Below, in pieces: positions 44,044 to 53,391 of a stretch of DNA of 64,000 nucleotides (position 1 is the first letter of the stretch; each line of letters starts with the position of its first letter). Made by a program: the position numbers and the translations under genes. The stretch comes from Ammoniphilus sp. CFH 90114 (GTDB taxonomy: Bacteria > Bacillota > Bacilli > Aneurinibacillales > RAOX-1). The notes beneath the pieces were generated by a model that did not search any database, was not told the DNA's origin, and saw only the letters and a program-made list of their open reading frames with translations. The DNA is taken from assembly GCF_004123195.1 (NCBI RefSeq), contig NZ_SDLI01000011.1, positions 105,353-169,352 of the forward strand, written 5' to 3'.

Positions 44044-44072
44044 ATTTTATGTCGCATTATTTCTCAAGTCAA
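44044..44072 (-). promoter_or_regulatory. Sigma-A promoter of murR and the MurNAc-uptake operon
   Basis: On the minus strand TTGACT (44067-44072), 17 bp, TAAAAT (44044-44049). Near-ideal spacing, 35 bp before the murR start. Confidence 0.8.
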
Positions 44073-44108
44073 CAAATATTTATAAAATTTTGTTACATTT
44101 ACCTCAAA

Positions 44109-44136
44109 AGAAAAAACGTCCTACCTGTTTGGACGC
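44109..44136 (-). terminator. Weak terminator after the SinI-like gene
   Basis: On the minus strand GCGTCC - 9 nt - GGACGT followed by TTTTTTC. It separates the SinI-like gene from the murR promoter. Confidence 0.6.
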
Positions 44137-44161
44137 TTTATTATATATGCGGTATAACGAC

Positions 44162-44278
44162 TCACATTTTTCCAACCATTAAAAAGGCCCTAACCTCTTC
44201 AACCGTTAACCCTAACTCCATCGCTTCTCGAATCAATTCTACCCATTCTTGGTCTACAACAAACTGCTGTGTACACAA
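44162..44278 (-). CDS. Small SinI-like anti-repressor
   Basis: 38 residues from TTG at 44278, eight bases after AGGAGG, reading MCTQQFVVDQEWVELIREAM then ELGLTVEEVRAFLMVGKM. The core DQEWVELIREA..LGLTVEEVRAFL matches the helix-turn-helix dimerisation motif of SinI, which in B. subtilis binds SinR and relieves repression of matrix and biofilm genes. It has its own -10 (TATAAT at 44375-44380) and terminator, and lies on the same strand between namZ and murR. No sinR-like gene is in the window. It is too short for most gene finders. Confidence 0.75.
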   Translation of the reverse strand: MCTQQFVVDQEWVELIREAMELGLTVEEVRAFLMVGKM

Positions 44279-44374
44279 AACCCTTCCCTCCTGGTTCCTT
44301 CAGTTTGGTCTGCGTGCCCTAGCCAGTATCGTTATCAACAGGATTAACACTATCCACATGGTCTTAATAGGTCC

Positions 44375-44380
44375 ATTATA
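44375..44380 (-). promoter_or_regulatory. -10 of the SinI-like gene
   Basis: TATAAT on the minus strand, about 97 bp before the TTG start. A TCGACA upstream is too far (about 21 bp) to be a good -35, so control by another factor is possible. Confidence 0.45.
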
Positions 44381-44459
44381 CCATCCATAGAATAATATGT
44401 ATGTCGAAAGGAGGGGGAACAACCTAAAGTTTTGCTAAAGAAAAAACACAGGTAGCTAA

Positions 44460-45725
44460 TTAATATAACAAATACTTGCTACGAACCTCTTTAAACTGCT
44501 CTAACTCTGGTTGCCAACGATTGCTGATTTCCTCTACTGATTTTCCTTGCTTGATATCTTCCACCACCCAATTATTCCCGATCAAATGGTTAAAGAACGA
44601 CGAAAACTTTACTTCACTTGGATACAAATCATAAATCGCCTTTACGATGGCAATCCCTGTCTCTACAGATCGGTAAGCATCGCGATCCGTTACATGGATC
44701 TGAATTCCACCAGATAACTTACCCGAATGCTTCGAGAACTGTGGAGTAAAGGACGTCGCACGGAACTGCACTCCTGGCATCTGCATGTCATTTAATCTTT
44801 TCGCTAAATGGGTCCCATTAATTGCTGGAGCCCCAATGAACTCAAATGGTTTCACCGTTCCCCGCCCTTCAGAAACAGCGGTTCCCTCCATAAGAGCCGC
44901 ACCTGGATAGACAATCGCCGTATCTAGAGTAGGCATGTTAGGGGATGGTAAAACCCAGTGAAGCGGTGTTTCGTCATAATAGCTGTCGCGCTCCCATCCT
45001 TCCATTTTTACCACCGTTAAGTCACAACCAATACCAAACTCCTCATTAAACAATTGCGCTAATTCCCCAGCTGTCATCCCGTGACGAAGCGGAATTTCAT
45101 AGAGACCGATAAAGGATGAAAACTTAGAATCCAACACAGGCCCTTCTACCTTTTCTCCACCTAGCGGATTAGGACGGTCAAGCACGATGAACGGAATATT
45201 GTTTTCTTTTGCTGCTTCCATCGCATAAGCCATGGTATAGATATACGTATAGAAACGTGTCCCTACGTCTTGAATGTCAAACAATAAGACCTCAATATCC
45301 TCTAGCATTTGAGGCGTAGGCTTGCGAGTTTTTCCATACAAACTGTACACAGGTAAGTTCGTTTCCTCATCTACATAGAACTCTACATACTTCCCTGCTT
45401 GAGCATCTCCTCGAACCCCATGCTCTGGTCCATACAAGGCTCTCAACTCTACTTCAGGGTGTTTATAGACGATATCTACAATACTATTTAGATTCTGATC
45501 CACCCCAGTTGGGTTGGTAATTAATCCGACCCTCTTCCCCTTGATCAGGTCCATTTGCTCCTCAAGGAGGACATCTACCCCTAATTTAAAATGTTTTGGA
45601 TACCCTACCTTCTTAACCGGATTATCAATCAAGCCGGGTGGAGGAAAAGAGGGTGCTGCTCCCCCTACGGAAAAGATCGAAAACATCATCACCGCAGTTA
45701 AAACGACACTCGCAAACTTTTTCAT
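44460..45725 (-). CDS. namZ: Exo-beta-N-acetylmuramidase NamZ (DUF1343)
   Basis: 421 residues with a signal peptide (KKFASVVLTAVMMFSIFSVG). DUF1343/NamZ signatures: GKRVGLITNPTGVD, ALYGPEHGVRGDAQAG, YSLYGKTRKPT, LLFDIQDVGTRFYTYIYTMA, VLDRPNPLGG, PLRHGMTAGELA and EGRGTVKPFEFIGAP. NamZ removes MurNAc from the non-reducing end of peptidoglycan glycans outside the cell. It directly follows nagZ; the two act in alternation on the GlcNAc-MurNAc chain. The same gene pair (nagZ, ybbC) is in the B. subtilis mur recycling operon. Confidence 0.93.
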   Translation of the reverse strand: MKKFASVVLTAVMMFSIFSVGGAAPSFPPPGLIDNPVKKVGYPKHFKLGVDVLLEEQMDLIKGKRVGLITNPTGVDQNLNSIVDIVYKHPEVELRALYGPEHGVRGDAQAGKYVEFYVDEETNLPVYSLYGKTRKPTPQMLEDIEVLLFDIQDVGTRFYTYIYTMAYAMEAAKENNIPFIVLDRPNPLGGEKVEGPVLDSKFSSFIGLYEIPLRHGMTAGELAQLFNEEFGIGCDLTVVKMEGWERDSYYDETPLHWVLPSPNMPTLDTAIVYPGAALMEGTAVSEGRGTVKPFEFIGAPAINGTHLAKRLNDMQMPGVQFRATSFTPQFSKHSGKLSGGIQIHVTDRDAYRSVETGIAIVKAIYDLYPSEVKFSSFFNHLIGNNWVVEDIKQGKSVEEISNRWQPELEQFKEVRSKYLLY

Positions 45726-45748
45726 GCTTGTTTCTCCTCTTTTCTTCC

Positions 45749-47839
45749 CTAATATCTTAGACCATGATCGTATGGATACAGAACTCCACCATCATAGCTT
45801 GGAATGGTAACCGGAAGCTTGCCTGTGGGTTCCTTTTTCCCGAATAACACGTCAACAGCAGCCTGAGTACTCGCAGGTCGGAAGCTGTATTGAACCACAT
45901 AAGCATCTACTTCATTCGAGTAGGCCATAATGTCATACGGATTGCGGATGCCTAGTGCAATGACAGGTGCGCTAACCGCCTCATTTATCTCTTTAACCAG
46001 TGCCATTTGGGCATGGGTAGGCATACGACCAGACACGTTCGAGGTGACTGTACCAATGATCACCGTATCAGCCTTCTTAATCTCATCCCACTGGGCAGCC
46101 GTCGGCTTGTACGAGCTAGTCAACTTCACTTGAACGGCATTGCTTTGATGCTTTTTCACCGCCGTATACAAGTCATCAAAATAGGAGGAGCCTACAACCA
46201 CCACTTTGTTTTCCTCATCTTGTTGAAGGGGAAGAACCCCGTCATTTTTAACCAAGGTTACAGAACGTGCAGCCGTTTCGACTTCTAACGCTTTATGCTC
46301 AACTGAACCGACAATATCCAAGGCCTTTTCAATATGCTCAGAAATGGACATCGGGGATTCTTCCTTCACAATGCCTCGCTTTACTTTGAGGGTCAAAATT
46401 CGCTCAACGGATGCATCTAATTGATCTTCCGTAATTTCCCCCGCTCGAACCGCTTCATAAAGCCCTTCAGCTACTTCTTCAAGCCCTACTGGCATTAAAA
46501 TGATATCCGCTCCCGCCCTTACTGCACGGACAGCTGCGTCGACGGGTCCGAAGTGATCCGAGATTGCCTTCATATCCATCGCATCCGTAGAGATCACTCC
46601 TTGGAATCCCATTTCTTCACGCATAAGTTCAGTCAAAACAAGGCGAGATAATGTAGCCGGGACAGCGATCTCTTTTCCATCTAATTTGGAGACAGCCTTA
46701 GTTCCGTCTATCTTCGGAAAGGTCACATGAGCTGTCATAATCGCATCAATGCCACCTTCCATCGCCTTTTGGAAAGGGTACAATTCCATCTCTTTTAGAC
46801 GAGCTTTATCATGTGGTACTTCAGCAATACCTAAGTGCGAATCTACAGTAGTATCTCCATGTCCAGGGAAGTGCTTCGCCGTAGCTGCTACCCCCGCGCT
46901 CTGCAATCCCTGAATATAGGCTGTCCCATGTTCAGCTACGAGGGCCGGATTTTCTCCGAAGGAACGGACACCAATCACCGGATTGTCAGGATTATTATTC
47001 ACATCCATAATCGGAGCAAAGTTCGTATTAATACCAAGGACACTCAATTCCTCCCCAATGGCTTTTCCTATTCGATAAGAAAGTTCTGGGTCTCTTGCCG
47101 CTCCTAAAGCCATACTTCCTGGAAAATCGGTTCCTGACTGTAGACGAGTGACGATACCACCTTCCTGATCAATGGTAATCAACAACCCAAATTTCTCGGA
47201 CGCTTTCTGATAATAATAGATTAATCTAGCGGTTTGTTCTGTCGTCACAACGTTCTCACTAAACAAGATCACGCCACCCAAATGGTACTTCTTCACTAGA
47301 GCCTCAATTTGCGGTAGCATCTCTGTTACATTTTTCCCACTGAAGGTACGGAAATCGGGCATAAGCATCTGACCGACTTTCTCTTCCATGCTCAATTGAT
47401 GGAGAGCGCGTTGGATTACATCATAACGCTCTCCCTCTTCTTTCACGATCTTTGTCGTTACATTCTTCGTCTTTGGGTCTAGCTTGTATTCTAGAGCAAT
47501 ACGATCGGAATAGACTCCGTCTGTTACAGTGACATAGGTTCTTCCATTTTGTCCGCTAAAGGTCACCCATCCCTGTTGATCTACTTCCGCAACGTTTACA
47601 TTAGAGGAATCCCAGCTTAATCCCGTGCTAGCTTTTGTAAAGTATCCTCCATCATGCAGATGAACAGCCACAAGCTGTATACGCTCATCATCCAACTGCG
47701 GCTCCGCTTGAGGAATGTTCTGGAAAATAATTAAATCACCTCCTGTTGCTGAAGCTCCAAGAGCGAATAACTGGGAAACCATTAGGGTTAAGGTGATTAC
47801 CATAAACGACTTTAGCCAATTCGATTGTTTCCTCCGCAT
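45749..47839 (-). CDS. nagZ: Secreted beta-N-acetylglucosaminidase NagZ (GH3)
   Basis: 696 residues, signal peptide ending near ASA. An extra N-terminal beta domain (about 30-140) precedes the GH3 barrel. The barrel carries ITIDQEGGIVTRLQSGTDFP, FAPIMDVNNNPDNPVIG, AKHFPGHGDTTVDSHLG (His/Asp catalytic dyad) and ISTDAMDMKAI with the nucleophile Asp. A C-terminal domain follows, as in the two-domain Bacillus enzyme. It removes GlcNAc from peptidoglycan fragments outside the cell. It is 23 bp upstream of namZ. Confidence 0.93.
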   Translation of the reverse strand: MRRKQSNWLKSFMVITLTLMVSQLFALGASATGGDLIIFQNIPQAEPQLDDERIQLVAVHLHDGGYFTKASTGLSWDSSNVNVAEVDQQGWVTFSGQNGRTYVTVTDGVYSDRIALEYKLDPKTKNVTTKIVKEEGERYDVIQRALHQLSMEEKVGQMLMPDFRTFSGKNVTEMLPQIEALVKKYHLGGVILFSENVVTTEQTARLIYYYQKASEKFGLLITIDQEGGIVTRLQSGTDFPGSMALGAARDPELSYRIGKAIGEELSVLGINTNFAPIMDVNNNPDNPVIGVRSFGENPALVAEHGTAYIQGLQSAGVAATAKHFPGHGDTTVDSHLGIAEVPHDKARLKEMELYPFQKAMEGGIDAIMTAHVTFPKIDGTKAVSKLDGKEIAVPATLSRLVLTELMREEMGFQGVISTDAMDMKAISDHFGPVDAAVRAVRAGADIILMPVGLEEVAEGLYEAVRAGEITEDQLDASVERILTLKVKRGIVKEESPMSISEHIEKALDIVGSVEHKALEVETAARSVTLVKNDGVLPLQQDEENKVVVVGSSYFDDLYTAVKKHQSNAVQVKLTSSYKPTAAQWDEIKKADTVIIGTVTSNVSGRMPTHAQMALVKEINEAVSAPVIALGIRNPYDIMAYSNEVDAYVVQYSFRPASTQAAVDVLFGKKEPTGKLPVTIPSYDGGVLYPYDHGLRY

Positions 47840-47879
47840 AGGATGGTAGGGCTCCTCTCCTCTTTATGATTTTGGAAAA

Positions 47880-49553
47880 CTAGTCCTTCCGTATCTCCCA
47901 AGTATCACTTGTCATTACAGGTTGGACAGTTTCTCCATCAGAGTTCATTTTTACGTTTTGAATGTACCAACCTCTTCCATTGCCCGAGTATTGCGTATCC
48001 GTTTTGTACCGGAAACGTACCCACTTTGCCCCCTTAGGAAGCTCAACTTGAAGGGTTGTCCACCCTCCGCTCCCTCCGTTAAGACAGGGGAAAATGAGCG
48101 ACCAAGTTTTTTCATCTGATGACACCTCGATATACCCTGCATCATCCGTCGTTTGGATTTGATACCAGGTATCGAAGGATAAGGTGACTGTTTCACCTCC
48201 GGGAACCTCCGCTTGAAGAATGTTTTCTATCTGATCGCCATAACCGGAGAACCAAGCACCCTCTTTTCCAGAGATGGTTACCGGAATGGCATCCGCTGCT
48301 AAGCGAGCAACTTCTCTACGTGTAAAGTTCGTAGAAATCGTATTCCGAGAAGGATGAACCCGATTGGTTAGGAGAATGACCACCGTCTCGTTATTCGGGC
48401 TAACGACGAGCGACGTCCCCGTATAACCGGTATGACCATAAGTTCGTGGGTCTGACAGGGCATCCATATACCAGCCCAACTGAACTTCATACCCTAATCC
48501 ATGCCCATTCTGTGGGAATTGCGGAATTTGATTCTCTGTCAAAAGCTTCACCGTCTCCGGCTTTAGAATACGGGTCCCTCCATACTTCCCGTCGTTTAAC
48601 ATCATGTGGGAAAAGATCGCTAAGTCATGGGCGGTAGAGAAGACTCCGGCATGACCGGCTACTCCGTCTAGTGACCAGGCATTTTCATCATGAACCTCAC
48701 CCCATACCATTCCTCTACCTGTCCATGGCTGGTATTCGGTGGCCGCGATTCTTGGCTTTAATTCCGCAGGTGGGTTGTACATGGTATCTTTCATTCCGAG
48801 AGGATCTGTAATGGTCTCTTTCACATACTCGTCCAACCCTTTTCCTGCCAACCTCTCCACTAGAGCCCCTAAAATCATCATATTCATATCACTATATGTG
48901 TAGGCTTTCCCCGGTGGGTTGGAAAGCGGGATTTTCAAGGCAATTTGAATTCGCTCCTCCCGACTCGCGCCTCTTTGATAGAGCGGGATTGATGCAGGCA
49001 ACCCTGACGTATGAGTGAGTAATTGTTGAATGGTAACAGTTGTTTTTCCATTTTCCCCAAATTCCGGAATATATTTCGCTACAGGATCATCTAATTGAAA
49101 TTTTCCTTCTTCATAGAGCTTGAGTACGGCCGTGGACGTAATCACCTTGCTAACCGAAGCTAAATCAAAAATGGTGTCTTTTTGCATATCCAATAATTCT
49201 TCTGCCGGAGTGAAGATGTCATCCGCATACTGTACTGCCCGCCCATAAGCTTCGTGCTTAACAATCGAACCTTTCCTTGCCACCAACACCACTGCCCCCG
49301 GAAGTGCGCCCTCGGCTATGGCTTGCTCGATCACTTCATCTATTTGATCAAGCGGCTCTTGGCGCATACCCGCTAACTGAGCAGAGCCTGGGTGGACGAC
49401 CGCACTCAAAGGCCCTGGCTGATTCCACGTAAACCGAGGATGGAAAAGAGGGGCATTCCCTTTAGCTAAACCGATGCCCGAAACAAGCAAGCTAGCTCCT
49501 AATGTGACAGCCAACAGTCGTCTCGGAATTGGAATCTTAATGGCCAACGGCAT
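47880..49553 (-). CDS. Secreted class-C beta-lactamase-fold hydrolase, AmiE/YbbE-like
   Basis: About 557 residues. The start is uncertain: ATG 49553 lies only three bases from AAAGGAG, while TTG 49544 is nine away. A hydrophobic N terminus is followed by a serine-hydrolase domain with SVSK near residue 133 (SxxK), YSDMN (YxN-like) and GHTGYTG (HTG). After about residue 425 there is a beta-sandwich domain with ETVTLSFDTWYQIQTTDDAG and VELPKGAKWVRFRYK, absent from simple family members. In B. subtilis the equivalent gene of the nagZ-namZ operon encodes AmiE, a MurNAc-L-alanine amidase; the same role is inferred. It precedes nagZ by about 40 bp. Confidence 0.8.
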   Translation of the reverse strand: MPLAIKIPIPRRLLAVTLGASLLVSGIGLAKGNAPLFHPRFTWNQPGPLSAVVHPGSAQLAGMRQEPLDQIDEVIEQAIAEGALPGAVVLVARKGSIVKHEAYGRAVQYADDIFTPAEELLDMQKDTIFDLASVSKVITSTAVLKLYEEGKFQLDDPVAKYIPEFGENGKTTVTIQQLLTHTSGLPASIPLYQRGASREERIQIALKIPLSNPPGKAYTYSDMNMMILGALVERLAGKGLDEYVKETITDPLGMKDTMYNPPAELKPRIAATEYQPWTGRGMVWGEVHDENAWSLDGVAGHAGVFSTAHDLAIFSHMMLNDGKYGGTRILKPETVKLLTENQIPQFPQNGHGLGYEVQLGWYMDALSDPRTYGHTGYTGTSLVVSPNNETVVILLTNRVHPSRNTISTNFTRREVARLAADAIPVTISGKEGAWFSGYGDQIENILQAEVPGGETVTLSFDTWYQIQTTDDAGYIEVSSDEKTWSLIFPCLNGGSGGWTTLQVELPKGAKWVRFRYKTDTQYSGNGRGWYIQNVKMNSDGETVQPVMTSDTWEIRKD

Positions 49554-49759
49554 CAACTCCTTTTACTATACTTAGTTTGTGAAATTACTTTTATTTACTT
49601 ACATTGAAAATGCTAACACGTTCGAATATAGTCGCCAATACTAGACGTCGGGGTGGGTTAAGAGGACATAAGGAGTACGGTACCTATACATTCTTCCCTG
49701 CAATAAAGCAAAAACTGATAAGTAATGGATCAATATTCAAACCAGAAAGGACCCTCTCT

Positions 49760-50614
49760 ATGAAACTGATCGCCCTTGACATGGATGGCACACTCTTAAA
49801 CCATCATCAAACCGTTAGTCCAGCTAATGTAGAGGCGGTTCGCCTCGCTCAATCAAGAGGGGTTGAAGTCGTTATCGCCACTGGTCGTTCCTACCGCGAA
49901 GCCCTACCGTTAATCAAAGAAGCAGGACTCCATTGCCCCATGCTTTGTGTAAACGGAGCTGATATCCGGACAGCAGAAGGGAAACGAGTAGCTCATTTCC
50001 CTATAGCCCTGGACCTATATCAACAAGTAGCATCGATACTAAAAAATACCCAATTGTATTACGAAGTCTATACGGATGAGGGAACGTTAACGGAAGACCG
50101 GGAGAAAGCGATGGATATCGTCCTTGATTACTACAAAGGCACCTCACTTGAGAATAACGTCGATCATCTTCACTCCCTTGCTCAACAACGCTTTACGACC
50201 GGATCCGTTCATCTAGTAGAAAGCTTTTCGCATTATCTTACCCAGCACGAAGCACCTGTCTTTAAAGTCATGGGCTATTCAATCGATCCTTCAAGACTGG
50301 CCAAAGCCCGCCACCTGTTATCCGCCGTGTCAGGTCTCGCCGTGAGTGCCTCTGCACCCATCAACCTCGAAGTGAATAGTGAACTCGCACAAAAAGGCAA
50401 CGCTGTCCAAACCTACGCGGAGTCTCTTGGCATCACGCTGAAAGACGTCATGGCGATAGGAGACAGCTTCAACGATCTGTCCATGCTTCGCATCGTAGGT
50501 ATGCCTGTTGCTATGGGCAATGCAGCCGAAGAAGTCAAAGCCGTTTGCCAATTCACCACCAAGACGAACGAAGAAGATGGTGTGGCTTTTGCGATTAAGA
50601 GGATTCTTGGATAA
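49760..50614 (+). CDS. Cof-type HAD sugar phosphatase
   Basis: 284 residues from the ATG at 49760, 11 bases after AAAGGA; an upstream frame extension lacks a site. HAD motifs: IALDMDGTLL (nucleophile Asp), IATGRS, and the motif IV region AIGDSFNDLSML, with a type IIB cap between. These cytosolic enzymes dephosphorylate small sugar phosphates, flavin or pyridoxal phosphates. It is the only plus-strand gene in the amino-sugar block and lies between amiE-like and nagR, so a sugar-phosphate substrate is plausible. Confidence 0.88.
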   Translation: MKLIALDMDGTLLNHHQTVSPANVEAVRLAQSRGVEVVIATGRSYREALPLIKEAGLHCPMLCVNGADIRTAEGKRVAHFPIALDLYQQVASILKNTQLYYEVYTDEGTLTEDREKAMDIVLDYYKGTSLENNVDHLHSLAQQRFTTGSVHLVESFSHYLTQHEAPVFKVMGYSIDPSRLAKARHLLSAVSGLAVSASAPINLEVNSELAQKGNAVQTYAESLGITLKDVMAIGDSFNDLSMLRIVGMPVAMGNAAEEVKAVCQFTTKTNEEDGVAFAIKRILG

Positions 50615-50616
50615 AA

Positions 50617-50658
50617 AAGAAGGCCTGTTTCAAAGGAAACTCTTTGAAACAGGCTCTC
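50617..50658. terminator. Bidirectional terminator between HAD gene and nagR
   Basis: GCCTGTTTCAAAG - GAAACT - CTTTGAAACAGGC, 13-bp perfect stem, with A-rich left and T-rich right flanks. It serves the convergent HAD and nagABR units. Confidence 0.9.
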
Positions 50659-50691
50659 TTCCATTTCAGGAACTTTCATCAATCCAATATT

Positions 50692-51432
50692 TTAAGACAC
50701 CGTCCTCTGCATGTCGATCACAAACTTATATCGATCACCCGGATAAACGGATCTCACCACTTCAAGCGGAACGCCGTCAGCAAGATACGTTTGGCGTTGA
50801 ATCAGGAGGACCGGTGCCCCCGATTCAAGCCCTAAGATTTCACATTCTACCCCTCGGGCCAGCGAGGCCTCTAACACTTGATGGGCGTTCCCGATCTCGA
50901 GCATCAGCACATTCTCTACGAACTGATAGATGGACCCTTCAGCCACCTCCAAAGTAAACCCTGGCAGTAAAGTCGCCGGCAAATACGAGATCTCGTAAGC
51001 CATAGGGATTCCATCTGCTAAACGAACGCGCTTAACCTCAAAGATCATCGTCCCTTCTGGTACCGAAAACTTCTCACAGATCGACTTACTGCCTTGAATC
51101 CGTTCAAAGGAAAGGAGCTTGGTTCCTGGCTCCATGCCTCTAGCTCTCATATCCTCTGAAAAACTCGTGACCCCCTTCAACCTTTGCTCCATTTTCCCCT
51201 TCGAAACAAAAGTTCCTCGTCCTTGCTGGCGAACTAAATAACCATCGTTAACCAAGTTATTTACTGCCTGCCGCACGGTCATCCGACTAATCCCATAAGC
51301 TTCACATAACTCACGCTCCGAAGGAATCAAATCACCAGGCTTTAACTCCCGTTGCTCAATCAGTGCTTTAATCCCTTCTTCAATTTGATAATAAATCGGA
51401 ATCGGTAGATTCTTGTTTATCGCAAGCCGCAT
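50692..51432 (-). CDS. nagR: GntR-family amino-sugar repressor NagR (YvoA)
   Basis: 246 residues, ATG eight bases after GGAG and overlapping nagB by 16 bp. N-terminal winged helix: IPIYYQIEEGIKALIEQREL, PSERELCEAYGISRMTVRQA. C-terminal UTRA effector domain: KRVRLADGIPMAYEISYLP. It represses the nag genes and is released by glucosamine-6-P or GlcNAc-6-P. A dyad matching its known operator lies over the nagA promoter at 53415. Confidence 0.92.
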   Translation of the reverse strand: MRLAINKNLPIPIYYQIEEGIKALIEQRELKPGDLIPSERELCEAYGISRMTVRQAVNNLVNDGYLVRQQGRGTFVSKGKMEQRLKGVTSFSEDMRARGMEPGTKLLSFERIQGSKSICEKFSVPEGTMIFEVKRVRLADGIPMAYEISYLPATLLPGFTLEVAEGSIYQFVENVLMLEIGNAHQVLEASLARGVECEILGLESGAPVLLIQRQTYLADGVPLEVVRSVYPGDRYKFVIDMQRTVS

Positions 51433-52169
51433 AGTTCCTGCTCCTTTACTCTTCGTAGAGCCACCGTATCCGCAATGATGGTTACATCCGGGTGCTGCTT
51501 TAAAATACTGGCGGGTACTTTTTCATCCACCTCTCCTAAAGCCAGTTGATAAAGGATGTCCGCCTTCTCCTCCCCTGAGGCTAACAAGAGAATTCGCTTA
51601 CTCTTCATAATCGTAGCAATCCCCATCGTAATCGCGTGAGTCGGTACTTCTTCTAGACTCGTGAAAAATCTTGCATTCGCCTCTCTCGTATCCTTCGTTA
51701 GAGTGACTACATGAGTAGTAGACTGAAAAGAAGTTCCCGGCTCATTAAACCCGATATGACCATTCGTACCGATGCCGAGGAGTTGCAAGTCGATTCCACC
51801 ATGACGAGCAATTAACTCCTCATACCGTTGGCACTCGGCCATGAGATCCTTGGCCTCTCCATTCGGGAGATAAGTCTGTTCAATCGGAAGGTCAATGTGT
51901 TCAAATAACTGCTGCTGCATAAAGTACCGATAACTATTCGGATGCGTCCCAGCCAAGCCGACGTATTCATCTAGGTTAAAGGTCGTGATGGCTTTATAGG
52001 AAGTTCCGTTCTCCCGGGCATCTCGAATCAACTCTTGATAGGTCCCAACAGGAGTCCCTCCTGTAGCGAGACCAAGAACCATCGAGGGTTGTTTTTTTAC
52101 TTCTTGAATCATAAACTCTGCTGCTAAACGACTCATCTCATGGCTATCCTTCGCGTGAATCCATTTCAT
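51417..52169 (-). CDS. nagB: Glucosamine-6-phosphate deaminase NagB
   Basis: 250 residues, ATG after GGAGGTGG. Converts glucosamine-6-P to fructose-6-P and ammonia in the cytosol. Signatures: LGLATGGTPVGTYQELI, TFNLDEYVGL, GIGTNGHIGFNEPGTSF and AITMGIATIM. It overlaps nagA by 26 bp and nagR by 16 bp, so nagA-nagB-nagR is a tight operon. Confidence 0.97.
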   Translation of the reverse strand: MKWIHAKDSHEMSRLAAEFMIQEVKKQPSMVLGLATGGTPVGTYQELIRDARENGTSYKAITTFNLDEYVGLAGTHPNSYRYFMQQQLFEHIDLPIEQTYLPNGEAKDLMAECQRYEELIARHGGIDLQLLGIGTNGHIGFNEPGTSFQSTTHVVTLTKDTREANARFFTSLEEVPTHAITMGIATIMKSKRILLLASGEEKADILYQLALGEVDEKVPASILKQHPDVTIIADTVALRRVKEQELCGLR

Positions 52170-53361
52170 CCTTTTCCACCTCCTCCTGCAAAAAAGCCAA
52201 CTGCCCCCGGCAAAAGGTCATTCTGACCTTCATCTCATGGTCTAGCACAACTACGTCTGCATCCTTGCCCGGCAGCAAGCTTCCTTTTCGATTGAACACA
52301 CCAAGCTGTCGAGCCGGATTCTCCGATGCCATACGGATCACCTCTTCCAATCGGCAGCTCGTAAATTCCATCATATTCACCGCAGCATCCCTCATCTTCA
52401 ATACACTGCCGGCTAACGTCCCATCTCGGAGGGTGGCCATGCCATTAGATACCTCAACATCCTGGCCTCCTAGTTGATAGTGTCCCTCTCCTAGGCACTT
52501 CGCTCTCATGGCATCCGTAATGAGGAGCAGCCCCTTCGCCCCCTTCTGACGATATACCATATCGATCATCTCGGGACGGACATGAATCCCATCTGCAATC
52601 ATCTCCGCCATAATCTCGTCATGAAGTAAAACAGCCCCAACCACCCCCGGTTCCCGATGATGCAATCCCCTCATGCCATTAAATAAATGGGTAGCTTGAG
52701 TCACCCCAGCTTCGATAGCCTTTACCACTTCTTCATACGTCGCATCCGAATGACCAACAGAAGCCACCACTCCCGTTTCTCTCAAATAAGCCGTCAGCTC
52801 AAGTCCACCTTCTTGCTCGGGAGCCAGTGTAACCAGTCGAATCTGCCCATCCGTCAACGCTTGCCATTTCTTAAAAAGCTCCACATCTGGAAGCCGGATA
52901 GCATCCAGCGGCTGGGCACCTGCCCTTTTAGCCGATATGAAGGGCCCCTCTAAATGCACCCCTAACACCTCCGCTAACCCCGGATCGTTCTCTTCCTTCA
53001 TATATAAAGACACATTGCGAAGCGCCAGTTCAATGATCGCTTCCTCTTGCGTCATCGTCGTTGCTAAAAAAGCCGTTGTCCCCTCCGCAGGCAAAGCGGA
53101 AGCCATCGTCACGAGAGCTTCTGTATTCGCATCCATCGTATCCGCGCCTGCAGCACCATGAATGTGTAAGTCAATCATTCCTGGGATAATCGACCAGTTC
53201 TCTGGCAAATGTACCGCCTCGGTAAGAGCCTCATCAGACAAAGAAGAACTTCCCGCCATCTCCGCAATCAGGCCATCTTCCAACTTTATATATCCCTTCT
53301 CTATCTGACCCTGTTCTCCAAAAATACGCGCACCCGTAAGGACCCAATTTCTCTTTTTCAT
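52144..53361 (-). CDS. nagA: N-acetylglucosamine-6-phosphate deacetylase NagA
   Basis: 405 residues, ATG after AGGAGTGG. Amidohydrolase-superfamily deacetylase that turns GlcNAc-6-P into glucosamine-6-P and acetate. Signatures: IPGMIDLHIHGAAGADTMD, HLEGPFI, SVGHSDATYEE, THLFNGMRGLHHREPG and ITDAMRAKCLGEG. First gene of the nagABR operon; it accepts GlcNAc-6-P made by MurQ. Confidence 0.97.
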   Translation of the reverse strand: MKKRNWVLTGARIFGEQGQIEKGYIKLEDGLIAEMAGSSSLSDEALTEAVHLPENWSIIPGMIDLHIHGAAGADTMDANTEALVTMASALPAEGTTAFLATTMTQEEAIIELALRNVSLYMKEENDPGLAEVLGVHLEGPFISAKRAGAQPLDAIRLPDVELFKKWQALTDGQIRLVTLAPEQEGGLELTAYLRETGVVASVGHSDATYEEVVKAIEAGVTQATHLFNGMRGLHHREPGVVGAVLLHDEIMAEMIADGIHVRPEMIDMVYRQKGAKGLLLITDAMRAKCLGEGHYQLGGQDVEVSNGMATLRDGTLAGSVLKMRDAAVNMMEFTSCRLEEVIRMASENPARQLGVFNRKGSLLPGKDADVVVLDHEMKVRMTFCRGQLAFLQEEVEKDEMDSREG

Positions 53362-53391
53362 ATTCCACTCCTGTTATCTTTTGGTAATTTT

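Noticed and set aside
44049..44390. 113-residue plus-strand reading frame before murR
   Set aside because: It covers the murR promoter and the SinI-like gene on the other strand and has no coding features.
49604..49759. 52-codon N-terminal extension of the HAD phosphatase
   Set aside because: The HAD motif starts at once after the ATG at 49760, and the upstream part has no homology-like features or ribosome site.
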